A DNA stretch of 64,000 nt from an uncultured Alphaproteobacteria bacterium (GTDB lineage: Bacteria > Pseudomonadota > Alphaproteobacteria > Rs-D84). Shown here piece after piece: positions 17,230 to 25,044 of this stretch (positions are counted from its first letter, which is position 1; each line of letters begins with the position of its first letter). The notes beneath the pieces were generated by a model. It was not told the DNA's origin and did not search any database. It worked only from the letters and a program-made list of their open reading frames with translations. Both the position numbers and the translations under genes were made by a program. The DNA lies in NCBI GenBank assembly GCA_949878575.1, contig CATLAX010000001.1, positions 446,220 to 510,219 of the forward strand. The letters are read 5' to 3'.

Positions 17230-17622
17230 ATGAGCATTATTAAAAAAATTGAAGAAAAACAAATCGCAAAGCTGAAGGGTGACAAGAATATTCCCGCGTT
17301 TAAGGCTGGCGATACCCTGAAAGTGCATGTGAAAATCAAAGATGGCGACAAATTCCGTATTCAGGTTTTTGAAGGCGTTGTAATCGCGCGTGACGGCGGC
17401 GAAGGAAACAATGCCTCGTTTACCGTGCGTCGTGAATCATACGGTGTCGGTGTAGAGCGCAAATTCCCGCTGTACAGCCCGGCGATTGAAAAGATTGAAA
17501 AAATCCGTATCGGTCGCGTTCGTCGCGCAAAGCTGTTCTTTCTGCGCGGCCTGTCTGGTAAAAAGGCCCGTATTGTTGAAGACTTGTCTGCGGCGTCGGC
17601 GGAAAAGAATGCAAACAAATAA
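17230..17622 (+). CDS. rplS: 50S ribosomal protein L19
   Basis: Located at the 30S-50S interface. 130 aa beginning [16 protein letters not shown], with [49 protein letters not shown], and [20 protein letters not shown]. The track start (17074) lies inside trmD; the true start is 2 bases after the trmD stop. Last gene of the rpsP operon, closed by a strong terminator. Confidence 0.97.
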   Translation: MSIIKKIEEKQIAKLKGDKNIPAFKAGDTLKVHVKIKDGDKFRIQVFEGVVIARDGGEGNNASFTVRRESYGVGVERKFPLYSPAIEKIEKIRIGRVRRAKLFFLRGLSGKKARIVEDLSAASAEKNANK

Positions 17623-17640
17623 TTTGTTCGCAGAAACGCA

Positions 17641-17672
17641 AAAAATCCCGTATTTTATACGGGATTTTTTTA
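17641..17672 (+). terminator. rpsP operon terminator
   Basis: AAAAATCCCGTAT/ATACGGGATTTTTT, a 12-13 bp stem with a T-run. Confidence 0.92.
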
Positions 17673-17676
17673 CGGT

Positions 17677-17704
17677 TTGACTTTGTGGCGTATCCTGTTA
17701 AAAT
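17677..17704 (+). promoter_or_regulatory. promoter close to DUF2155 start
   Basis: TTGACT, 16-base spacer, TAAAAT ending 8 bases before the ATG at 17713. There is no room for a Shine-Dalgarno sequence; near-leaderless transcript expected. Confidence 0.5.
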
Positions 17705-17712
17705 ATAACGTC

Positions 17713-18060
17713 ATGAAGAAATATATAAGTGTTTTTTGTGCCGCCGCCGCGTTAATGACAGCTGTTCCTGCAAACGCATACACGGATCGTGACACCGCGG
17801 TTATGCGCGTAATGAACAAGGCCGCCGGCAAGGCCTATACGGTAAAAGTGCCGGTTGGGCGCAAGACGTCGTTTGAAAAGTTGGAACTGTTGGCCCGCAC
17901 CTGTAAACAGACGGACCCTTTTATGGCAGAGGATTTTTTCGTTTTCATGGAAATTTCCCAGGATGAAAAGATTTTTAGCGGCTGGATGAGTCGTAACGAA
18001 CCCGGTAACAACCCGTTGCAGCATCCGGATTATGACGTGTGGCTGGTGCGTTGCGAATAG
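17713..18060 (+). CDS. DUF2155 exported protein
   Basis: 115 aa with a signal peptide (MKKYISVFCAAAALMTAVPANA) and the alphaproteobacterial DUF2155 domain: VMNKAAGKAYTVKVPVGRKTSFEKL, a Cys near the middle (ARTCKQTD), and the C-terminal IFSGWMSRNEPG...HPDYDVWLVRCE. Function of the family is unknown; the two cysteines could form a disulfide in the periplasm. The track start at 17677 would place part of the promoter inside the gene, so I use the Met that begins the signal peptide. Confidence 0.85.
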   Translation: MKKYISVFCAAAALMTAVPANAYTDRDTAVMRVMNKAAGKAYTVKVPVGRKTSFEKLELLARTCKQTDPFMAEDFFVFMEISQDEKIFSGWMSRNEPGNNPLQHPDYDVWLVRCE

Positions 18061-18093
18061 TTTTGACATATTAGTCATCAGGGAGGAGAAATT

Positions 18094-18399
18094 ATGAAAT
18101 TTATAAAAAAATATATGAAAATATTAATAGGTATTGCGGCGCTGATACTGGTGTTTGTTGTATTTGTTATGACGCAGCGTTCGGAAAATTTGGAAACGGC
18201 GGCGTTAAAAAAATGGCCGGCGGCATCAATGGAGCGGCGCCTGGCGGCGGCAAAAATTTTAACGGGCTCCGATGAAAACGCGGAATTGATTGTACAGTGT
18301 ATAGATAAAATCGCAGCAATGCCGGATTCCGGCGAAATGGCGGTGCGTGACGCGGCCTCACTGTGCTATACCGGCATTCAGTTAAAGGAAAATTTATAA
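18094..18399 (+). CDS. small single-pass membrane protein
   Basis: Not recognised. 101 aa with one N-terminal transmembrane helix (ILIGIAALILVFVVFVM) and a helical periplasmic or cytosolic tail rich in Ala (MERRLAAAKILTGSDENAELI, then MAVRDAASLCYTG). Strong RBS GGGAGGAGAAATT. Its stop is 2 bases before the GTG start of the DUF1460 lipoprotein gene, so the two are coupled and may act together in the envelope. Confidence 0.7.
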   Translation: MKFIKKYMKILIGIAALILVFVVFVMTQRSENLETAALKKWPAASMERRLAAAKILTGSDENAELIVQCIDKIAAMPDSGEMAVRDAASLCYTGIQLKENL

Positions 18400-18401
18400 C
18401 A

Positions 18402-19097
18402 GTGTTTTGGCGCGTATGCTTTTCATTGTGTTTGGCGGGGTGCGTTGTCGGCGCGCCCCGTAACAATAATATAGGCGCGCAGTACCTGGGGGCGAAATAT
18501 GTTTCCGATCCGCTGGGCGAAGGCGCCGGGTATGATGCAGACCCGTTAATCCGTGATGACGCCTTTGACTGTGTGACATTTGTTGAAACGGCCATGGCGG
18601 ACGGGGATGTGGCACGTTTGACCAAAATCAAATACAAGGACGGTATTGTCGGATTTGAGCGGCGCAATCACTTTATAGAAACGGACTGGCTGACGAACAA
18701 TGCGGATATTGTTGAAAATATCAGCCGCCGGTACGGCACGACGCATGTGCGCAATGTTCTGGTGGACAAGCGCGCATGGGCGCGTGCATTGCACGGCATT
18801 GATATAAACGCGTCGCCGACCGCGGCGTCTTTGGAATATATTGCATACGGGGATGTAAAAAACATAAATAACAGTGATGCATTGATTGTGCTGTTTGTTG
18901 TCGGCGCCGCGCCCGGTAATTCCAAAGCGCCCACGGATATGGCTGTTGCGCACATGGGGTTTCTGCTGCCCGGTGGGCGCATATTGCGGCATGCATCAAC
19001 CGGGCGCGGGGTTGTTGATGATAATTTTGCAAAATATATTGAAATGCGCCGCCGCATGAATAACAATATTGGCATTGCTTTGGTAAAGATAAAATGA
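18402..19097 (+). CDS. DUF1460 lipoprotein (amidase-like NlpC/P60 fold)
   Basis: Probable periplasmic lipoprotein of the DUF1460 family, whose members resemble N-acetylmuramoyl-L-alanine amidase / NlpC-type cysteine peptidases. A lipobox LAGC occurs 13 residues from a GTG start preceded by AAGGAAA; the track start at 18363 lies inside the preceding gene. Family marks: FDCVTFVETAMA (candidate catalytic Cys), the RNHFIETDWLTNN segment, and HMGFLLPGGRILRHAST with candidate His residues. A role in peptidoglycan turnover is inferred. Its TGA stop overlaps the tsaD ATG (ATGA). Confidence 0.82.
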   Translation: MFWRVCFSLCLAGCVVGAPRNNNIGAQYLGAKYVSDPLGEGAGYDADPLIRDDAFDCVTFVETAMADGDVARLTKIKYKDGIVGFERRNHFIETDWLTNNADIVENISRRYGTTHVRNVLVDKRAWARALHGIDINASPTAASLEYIAYGDVKNINNSDALIVLFVVGAAPGNSKAPTDMAVAHMGFLLPGGRILRHASTGRGVVDDNFAKYIEMRRRMNNNIGIALVKIK

Positions 19098-20218
19098 ATA
19101 CAGAAGAAAATATTATAAAAATGGACATGGGCGCACTGGGGGGCGGAAACGCTTCCGGGGAACAAATATTGTGCCTGGGAATAGAATCGTCGTGCGACGA
19201 AACATCCGCCGCCATTGTGGATTCTGACCGCAATATTTTGGCGCATATTATTTATTCTCAAATTCCGGAACATCAGAAATACGGCGGTGTTGTTCCGGAA
19301 CTGGCGGCGCGCGCCCATATTCTGGCCATTGACGAGGTTGTGCGGCGCACGCTGGCAACGGCCGGCAAAACGATGAATGATATTGATGTTGTTGCCGCAA
19401 CGGCGGGACCGGGACTTATCGGCGGGGTGTTAATCGGATGGATGGCGGCGACCGGCATCGCCCAGGCGACAGGAAAGCCGCTGGTTGCGGTAAACCATCT
19501 GGAGGGTCATGCACTGGCCCCGCGTCTGCATGCCGCGTCTGCGGCCGGTGCGTCTTTAAAAAACGGGGTTGAGTTTCCTTATCTGTTAATGCTGGCGTCG
19601 GGCGGACACTGCCAGATATTGCTTGTGCGTGGCGTCGGCCGCTATGAATTAATAGGCCAGACACTGGATGACAGTGCCGGCGAGGCGTTTGACAAGGTTG
19701 CAAAAATGCTGGGGCTGGGTTATCCGGGCGGACCGGTTGTTGACGCGCGCGCGGCGAACGGCAACGCCGCACGGTTTAAGTTTCCGCGTCCATTGTGTGA
19801 CAAACCCGGATGCGATTTCTCTTTCAGTGGCATTAAAACCGCCGCACGCACAATGCTGGACAGGGAACCGGCGCCCTATTCTGATGGGTTTATAAATGAT
19901 TTCTGTGCATCTTTTCAGGCCTCTGTCGTGGACTGTATCACGAACCGTCTGGCCAACGCCATGGATGACGCCCGGGTTCGTGCGGCCATGCCAAAAACAC
20001 TGGTGGTGGCGGGCGGGGTTGCCAAAAACAGCGCAATTCGCGCGGCCCTGGAACGGCTGGCCGCGGAACATGGAATGCTGTTTGCGGCGCCGCCGATGAA
20101 TTTATGTACGGACAACGGTGCCATGATTGCATGGGCCGGATTGGAAAATTACCGTGCGGGACGTGTTGTTGACGCGCCCGTTGCGCCGCGCCCCAGATGG
20201 CCGCTTACAGAATTATGA
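19094..20218 (+). CDS. tsaD: tRNA N6-adenosine threonylcarbamoyltransferase
   Basis: Catalyses the last step of t6A37 synthesis on ANN-decoding tRNAs, with TsaB (encoded at 55850). ASKHA-fold marks: LGIESSCDETSAAIVD, YGGVVPELAARAHI, GPGLIGGVLIG, the metal-binding VNHLEGHALAP, LASGGHCQILLV, DDSAGEAFDKVAKMLGLGYPGG. At 374 aa it is longer than usual, owing to a roughly 24-residue Gly/Met-containing N-terminal extension. The start overlaps the upstream stop (ATGA). An internal start would remove the extension, but no better ribosome site is evident. Confidence 0.95.
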   Translation: MNTEENIIKMDMGALGGGNASGEQILCLGIESSCDETSAAIVDSDRNILAHIIYSQIPEHQKYGGVVPELAARAHILAIDEVVRRTLATAGKTMNDIDVVAATAGPGLIGGVLIGWMAATGIAQATGKPLVAVNHLEGHALAPRLHAASAAGASLKNGVEFPYLLMLASGGHCQILLVRGVGRYELIGQTLDDSAGEAFDKVAKMLGLGYPGGPVVDARAANGNAARFKFPRPLCDKPGCDFSFSGIKTAARTMLDREPAPYSDGFINDFCASFQASVVDCITNRLANAMDDARVRAAMPKTLVVAGGVAKNSAIRAALERLAAEHGMLFAAPPMNLCTDNGAMIAWAGLENYRAGRVVDAPVAPRPRWPLTEL

Positions 20219-20220
20219 AT

Positions 20221-20249
20221 TTGATAAAAATCAGCGGCTGTGATATAAT
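20221..20249 (+). promoter_or_regulatory. promoter close to 20258 start
   Basis: TTGATA, 17-base spacer, TATAAT ending 8 bases before the ATG; near-leaderless arrangement. Confidence 0.6.
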
Positions 20250-20257
20250 CTTATGCC

Positions 20258-20761
20258 ATGAAGAAAAATCAAAACGTATATGAAAGCGCCACACGCGGGC
20301 TGTTGCAAAAACTGGATGAAATAGTATCCGACAGATCGCAGCGACTGCGGGCAAAAAATTTAACGCTGCTGTTTCGTGACAGCTTTCAACTGGATTCCGT
20401 AAAGCACGCAACATTTTATTCCGATGTCGGATATGATTACAAGAGTTTTCCATATGATTCATTCGGATTTTGCCGCGCATCCAGCATGTCTTTTGTCGCT
20501 TTGATGAATAATCCGGATTGGCGCCTGATGTATATTGACGATTTGTGGACATACGGACCGCATTTCTTTGTGATGCATGTGCCCACAAAAACACCTTTTG
20601 ATTTAACGTTTGACCAGTATGCGTACGACGGGGTGCAAATTCCGTATGACATGGGCCGTGTTGCCAAGATAAACGGGGTTGGCAAAGAAGTCGTTGTTCG
20701 TTTTCTGCATTCTGTCGGGCTGGATTTCAACGTTGCCGTAAAAAATATAGACAGGGATTAG
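20258..20761 (+). CDS. hypothetical protein with possible Cys-His-Asp triad
   Basis: 167 aa, cytosolic, no signal. Around residues 70-120 the pattern FCRASSMSF (Cys72), GPHFFVMHVP (His102) and FDLTFDQYAYDG (Asp115/Asp119) resembles papain-like or transglutaminase-like families in which a GFC motif is followed by a PHWWL-type His strand and a D-x-T-x-D-Q strand. The assignment to a catalytic fold is inference. It has its own promoter and is followed 5 bases later by xseA, so it leads an operon with exonuclease VII. Confidence 0.7.
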   Translation: MKKNQNVYESATRGLLQKLDEIVSDRSQRLRAKNLTLLFRDSFQLDSVKHATFYSDVGYDYKSFPYDSFGFCRASSMSFVALMNNPDWRLMYIDDLWTYGPHFFVMHVPTKTPFDLTFDQYAYDGVQIPYDMGRVAKINGVGKEVVVRFLHSVGLDFNVAVKNIDRD

Positions 20762-20766
20762 TCGTC

Positions 20767-22005
20767 ATGCAGAAACCGGAACCAATAATTAAACCAGATG
20801 CCGTGTTCAGTGTAAGCGACGCGGCGGCGCTGCTTAAAGGTGTTGTGGAAACAGCGTTCCCGTGCATCCGCATCCGGGGTGAACTGTCACAGATAACGCG
20901 GGCATCATCCGGTCATATGTACATGACCATAAAGGATGCGGGTGCCGCAATTTCCGTGATAATATGGCGCGGCACACCGGTAAATTTTAAACTGGAAGAC
21001 GGGTTGGAGGTTATTGTTACCGGGCGTTTGACCACATATCCCGCGCGCAGTAATTATCAGATTATTGTCAGTGAAATAGAGATGGCCGGCGTTGGCGCCA
21101 TTCTAAAGATGTTGGAGGAAAGAAAGCGCAAACTGGCCGCCGAGGGGCTGTTTGACGCGTCGCGTAAAAAGCCGTTGCCCAGGTTGCCGCGTCGTATCGG
21201 CGTTGTGACCAGTCCGACGGGCGCCGCTTTTCAGGATATTCAAAATCGTCTGCGTGAACGTTTTCCGGTTCATGTCATATTGTATCCCGCCACGGTTCAG
21301 GGGGCGACCGCCGCGGCCGAGGTTGCGGCCGGCATAGAATATTTTAACAAGGCCGGCAATGTTGATGTAATAATTGTTGCGCGCGGCGGCGGCGCGTTGG
21401 AAGATTTGCTGCCTTTTTCCGAAGAAATCGTTGTGCGCGCGGCGGCGGCCAGCCGTATTCCGTTAATATCGGGCGTCGGTCATGAACCGGACTGGATGCT
21501 GATTGATTTCGCCGCGGATTTTCGCGCCCCCACGCCGACCGGCGCGGCGGAAACGGTGGTGCCGACAAAACTGTCGCTGTTTCAGGATCTGGACAACTTA
21601 TGGCATCGCCTGTCAGGCAGTTTTACGGCGCGTTTAACCAACGCGCGCGGTCGCATGGATGCAATTACCATAAAAAGCCCCCGTCAGATGATAATGGAAC
21701 GCGCCCAGCGTTTGGACGACCTGGGGCGCAGCATGGATATAATAATAAATGCAAAATTTGCCGCCGCGCATCAAAAAATGGACACGGCCGGTTCGTTTCC
21801 GAATATTTTAACGGCACGAATGGCCGCGTTAAATCAGGCTGTTGCACATATGGAGCAAATGTTGAATTCGTTAAGCTATAAAAACGTTCTGGCCCGTGGA
21901 TATGCAATAGTGCGTGACGACAGTGGCGAAATAATCGGCGGTGCGCATACCGGCCGCGTTCCGGCCGAGATAGAATTTGCGGACGGTGTTGTAAAATTAC
22001 AATAA
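20767..22005 (+). CDS. xseA: exodeoxyribonuclease VII large subunit
   Basis: Degrades single-stranded DNA with XseB in mismatch repair and removal of toxic ssDNA. The 412-aa protein has an N-terminal OB fold (FPCIRIRGELSQITRASSGHMYMTIKD), the catalytic region (LPRRIGVVTSPTGAAFQDI, DVIIVARGGGALEDLLPFSEE, PLISGVGHEPDWMLIDFAAD), a coiled-coil middle, and the C-terminal NVLARGYAIVRD. xseB is not in the window. It starts 5 bases after the 20258 ORF. Confidence 0.95.
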   Translation: MQKPEPIIKPDAVFSVSDAAALLKGVVETAFPCIRIRGELSQITRASSGHMYMTIKDAGAAISVIIWRGTPVNFKLEDGLEVIVTGRLTTYPARSNYQIIVSEIEMAGVGAILKMLEERKRKLAAEGLFDASRKKPLPRLPRRIGVVTSPTGAAFQDIQNRLRERFPVHVILYPATVQGATAAAEVAAGIEYFNKAGNVDVIIVARGGGALEDLLPFSEEIVVRAAAASRIPLISGVGHEPDWMLIDFAADFRAPTPTGAAETVVPTKLSLFQDLDNLWHRLSGSFTARLTNARGRMDAITIKSPRQMIMERAQRLDDLGRSMDIIINAKFAAAHQKMDTAGSFPNILTARMAALNQAVAHMEQMLNSLSYKNVLARGYAIVRDDSGEIIGGAHTGRVPAEIEFADGVVKLQ

Positions 22006-22009
22006 CCTG

Positions 22010-22038
22010 TTGTTTTTGTTCCCCGGATAAATTATACT
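22010..22038 (+). promoter_or_regulatory. promoter of 22064 secreted protein gene
   Basis: TTGTTT, 17-base spacer, TATACT, with a leader of about 20 bases. Confidence 0.6.
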
Positions 22039-22063
22039 TTGTATAAATCCAACCGGACAGACT

Positions 22064-22837
22064 ATGAGAAAGTTATTATTTGTTTTAATGGTGGTCATAT
22101 GCTCCAGCGCGGCGATGGCTATACTCCCAGGTGATTCTGGTACTGGGGGCAACACAGGAATTACTGATCCAGACTGGAATACTGGGGGGCCGGGTAGCGA
22201 TCCCGGAATAGCCTGTTTTATGGCTCGTATGTGTAATCAAATTGCTGGTGAAGAAATACCGGAATCCTGTAAGACAACTAATAATTCTGCGTGTACGGAA
22301 TGTAATAACAGACAGGAAACGACCGATACAAACACATCCACTCATGTTGTGCAAACGACAAAATGGCAATATGCGGCTCGTTGCAGTGATTATGACGGTA
22401 GTTACATATCTTGTGGTTGCGAGTCGGAAAAAACTTATAGATGCGAAGGTAATTATTACGGTAATCCGGACGACGGATGGAACAGTACAGACTGCAAGGC
22501 GTGTCCAGCAAACGCAACATGTGACGGTGGAAAATATTTTTCCTGTAATGATGGATATTATATGAATGCCACGGGAACCGGGTGTGATATGTGTCCCGCA
22601 AACGCAACCTGCGATGGCGGGGAAGATTTTTCCTGCAATGCCGGATATTATAAGAATACCGCTGGAACGGAATGTGTCATGTGTCCGAATACGTCCGGCA
22701 ACTGGAAGCCGGTTTATAGTGGAACCTCAGACGGGGACGCAGAGTCAATCAAAGACTGTTATATTTCTGTGGGCGCAACCTTTACAGACAATATCGGTAC
22801 TTTTGAGGTTGTGGACGAGAAATGTTATCATAACTAA
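22064..22837 (+). CDS. secreted Cys-rich protein with EGF/TNFR-like repeats
   Basis: 257 aa. Signal peptide MRKLLFVLMVVICSSAAMA, then a Gly-rich linker and a Cys-rich region. Two tandem repeats of about 34 aa are visible near residues 145-215: CPANATCDGGKYFSCNDGYY and CPANATCDGGEDFSCNAGYY. They resemble the growth-factor-receptor-like modules of the giant protein at 59071. Likely extracellular or envelope-associated with many disulfides; function unknown. Flanked by its own promoter and a strong terminator, so it is a free-standing surface-protein cassette. Confidence 0.82.
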   Translation: MRKLLFVLMVVICSSAAMAILPGDSGTGGNTGITDPDWNTGGPGSDPGIACFMARMCNQIAGEEIPESCKTTNNSACTECNNRQETTDTNTSTHVVQTTKWQYAARCSDYDGSYISCGCESEKTYRCEGNYYGNPDDGWNSTDCKACPANATCDGGKYFSCNDGYYMNATGTGCDMCPANATCDGGEDFSCNAGYYKNTAGTECVMCPNTSGNWKPVYSGTSDGDAESIKDCYISVGATFTDNIGTFEVVDEKCYHN

Positions 22838-22838
22838 A

Positions 22839-22868
22839 AACACCGCCAATGGCGGTGTTTTGTTTTGC
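22839..22868 (+). terminator. terminator after Cys-rich gene
   Basis: ACACCGCC/GGCGGTGT with AAT loop and TTTTGTTTTG. Confidence 0.88.
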
Positions 22869-22903
22869 CAATAAAATGTCCCGGGCTTGATCCGGGATAT
22901 ATT

Positions 22904-24559
22904 TTATTTATGAATCAGGGTCTTTGCGGTGGCCAGTGATTCCGGGGTTATTTCCGCACCGCTGATTATACGAGCGATTTCGTTTGTGCGATCGTCGCCG
23001 GTAATTTCGTGAACGCTGGTTGTTGTTGTGCCGTCCGCAACGCTTTTGCTTATTTTAAAGTGTCTGTCCGCATATCCGGCGACCTGGGCGGAATGTGTTA
23101 TGACCAGTGCCTGGGCGGACGACGCCAACCGGTTTAAGCGGCTGCCGACGGCGCTGGCGGTCGCGCCGCTGATTCCGGTGTCTATTTCGTCAAATATGAA
23201 TGTGTGCGCGTCATTTTCACCCGCCAACACAACACGCATTGCCAGCATGAATCGCGCCAGTTCCCCGCCTGATGCGGTTTTGTGCAGCGGCCCGAACGGC
23301 ATGCCCGGATTTGTTTTTATCATGAATACCACATTGTCCGTGCCGCCGGTTGACGGTGCGCATTCCGAGATGTCAACGGCAAAGTCCGCCTGGCCTAATT
23401 TTAATTCCGGCAGCTCTGCCAGTATCTGGGTGCGCAATATTTCTGCAAAATGCACGCGGGCGTTGTGCAGTGCCGCACAGCGGCGTTCAAATTCCGCACG
23501 CGCCGCCGCCATTTGATTTGTAACTTTTTTTAATTCCGCATCAGAGTTGTCTATGGCCGCCAGCTGTCGGGACATCTGCGCCAGTTTTTCCGGCAGCTCG
23601 TCCGCAGTAATGCGGTGTTTTCGTGCGGCCGCGCGTATTGCAAACAGGCGCTCTTCTATTTCATCCAGACGACCCGTGTCCGTATCCGTCGGGGTTAATG
23701 CGCCGGCAATCTCTGACAGGGATTGTGCGATTTCATACAGCCTGTCAATTTGGTCCTGGTACGGGTTCGGGGTTGTTTTTATGTGCTCCAAAATATGCGC
23801 CACAGAATATACGCACCCGTCCAAAGAATTCCCGCGCGGCGCCAGTGCCTCGGCCGCATCTGATAAAATGGCGGCGTCTTTTTCCGCGTTCATCATTGCC
23901 GTGCGCCGGGCGGCCAAATCTTCTTCTTCGCCGGGTTGAACGTTCAGTGCCGCCAGCTCGCCCACGTTGTGTTCCAAAAATTCGCGTTCCGTTTCAGACC
24001 GGGACAGCATTTCCTTTAATTCCGTATAGCGTCGCATGGCGCCGCTGTATTCGTTGTATGCCGCCCTGACCCCGGCCAGTGTTTCTGAGAACGCGGCATC
24101 GCGTCGTGCGGCAAAATCGTCCAGTGCACCGCGGTGCGTCGCCTGGTTTAACAATGCGTGATTTGCGAACTGTCCGTGTATTTCAACCAGGGCGTCGCCG
24201 ATTGCTTTTAAAGTTTTTATAGATACCGCACAGTCGTTCACCCACGCACGCCCCTTGCCGTCGGCGTTTAGCGTGCGACGCAAAATCAGCGTGTCGTCGT
24301 CGCATTCCAGACCGGTGTCATTTAATATGTTCCGTACCGACGGGGGAATGGTGTCAAACTCTGCAACAACGGACGCACTGTCGTGGCCGCGACGAATCAA
24401 AGACGCGTCGCCCCGCCCGCCCAGTGCCAGCGCCAACGCATCCAGCAATATGCTTTTCCCGGCGCCTGTTTCGCCGGTTAAAACGTTCAGGCCTGCGCCG
24501 AAATCAAGATTCAGACGCTCTATTAGCACTATGTTGGAAATGTTTAAACGTGTAAGCAT
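22904..24559 (-). CDS. recN: DNA repair protein RecN
   Basis: SMC-like ATPase in double-strand-break repair. 551 aa with N-terminal Walker A (GETGAGKSILLDALALALGGRG), central coiled-coil arms, a signature region ASGGELARFMLAM and Walker B FIFDEIDTGISGATASAVG. The track start is 12 codons upstream, but the family begins at MLTRLNISNIVLIE (24559). A TATAAT box ends six bases before this ATG, so a leaderless message is likely. The upstream addA nuclease ORF ends 33 bases earlier, so readthrough from addA is also possible. Confidence 0.95.
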   Translation of the reverse strand: MLTRLNISNIVLIERLNLDFGAGLNVLTGETGAGKSILLDALALALGGRGDASLIRRGHDSASVVAEFDTIPPSVRNILNDTGLECDDDTLILRRTLNADGKGRAWVNDCAVSIKTLKAIGDALVEIHGQFANHALLNQATHRGALDDFAARRDAAFSETLAGVRAAYNEYSGAMRRYTELKEMLSRSETEREFLEHNVGELAALNVQPGEEEDLAARRTAMMNAEKDAAILSDAAEALAPRGNSLDGCVYSVAHILEHIKTTPNPYQDQIDRLYEIAQSLSEIAGALTPTDTDTGRLDEIEERLFAIRAAARKHRITADELPEKLAQMSRQLAAIDNSDAELKKVTNQMAAARAEFERRCAALHNARVHFAEILRTQILAELPELKLGQADFAVDISECAPSTGGTDNVVFMIKTNPGMPFGPLHKTASGGELARFMLAMRVVLAGENDAHTFIFDEIDTGISGATASAVGSRLNRLASSAQALVITHSAQVAGYADRHFKISKSVADGTTTTSVHEITGDDRTNEIARIISGAEITPESLATAKTLIHK

Positions 24560-24565
24560 GTGGGA

Positions 24566-24595
24566 ATTATAGCGTTGCAAAGCGATGAATTTCAA
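24566..24595 (-). promoter_or_regulatory. leaderless promoter of recN
   Basis: On the minus strand TTGAAA, 18-base spacer, TATAAT, then only TCCCAC before ATG. It overlaps the 3' end of the addA nuclease ORF. No LexA-like box was recognised. Confidence 0.6.
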
Positions 24596-25044
24596 GGATT
24601 TTTAATTTGTTCCAGCCGCCATTGGTGGGTCCATAATATTGCCGCCGATATGTCGTATTCCGGATAAATGTGCTGTAACAGCGCGCGGTATTCACCCAGT
24701 TGGCGTATGTATTTTTCGCGGTGCGCGTCAGGGTTCAAATCCGTTTTGTAATCCAGTATCATGATGCGTCGCGCGGGATGGTCAACACACATTCTGTCTA
24801 TGCGGCGACTGATGAATTTGCCGCCGATTATTCCGGCAACCGGAACCTCTGTTTTGGAGTTTTTTGCAAAATATTTTGTCAGTCCGTAGCAGGATTGTAT
24901 ATGTGCAATCAAATCCGCGTCGCCGCACGTGTTGTTGCCGTCAATTATTATGTTTTGCAGGCGCATATGCATTCTTGTGCCGTTGTCGGCCGCGAATTTT
25001 TGGGAGCGTCGTTCGGCGATTAGGTCCATCAGATTGTCATGCAT
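24592..25044 (-). CDS. addA: AddA C-terminal nuclease domain as separate ORF
   Basis: 150 aa corresponding to the PD-(D/E)XK nuclease domain that normally forms the C-terminus of AddA. Marks: GTRMHMRLQ (the conserved His helix), KTEVPVAGIIGGKFISRRIDRM, the catalytic MILDYKTDLNP (Asp and Lys), and YIRQLGEYRALLQHIYPEYDI with ILWT. It begins at an ATG overlapping the helicase stop by 8 bases (ATGCATGA), an arrangement suited to translational coupling. About 100 residues of the usual linker are missing. It could be a natural gene fission or an older frameshift; the domain itself looks intact. Confidence 0.85.
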   Translation of the reverse strand: MHDNLMDLIAERRSQKFAADNGTRMHMRLQNIIIDGNNTCGDADLIAHIQSCYGLTKYFAKNSKTEVPVAGIIGGKFISRRIDRMCVDHPARRIMILDYKTDLNPDAHREKYIRQLGEYRALLQHIYPEYDISAAILWTHQWRLEQIKNP

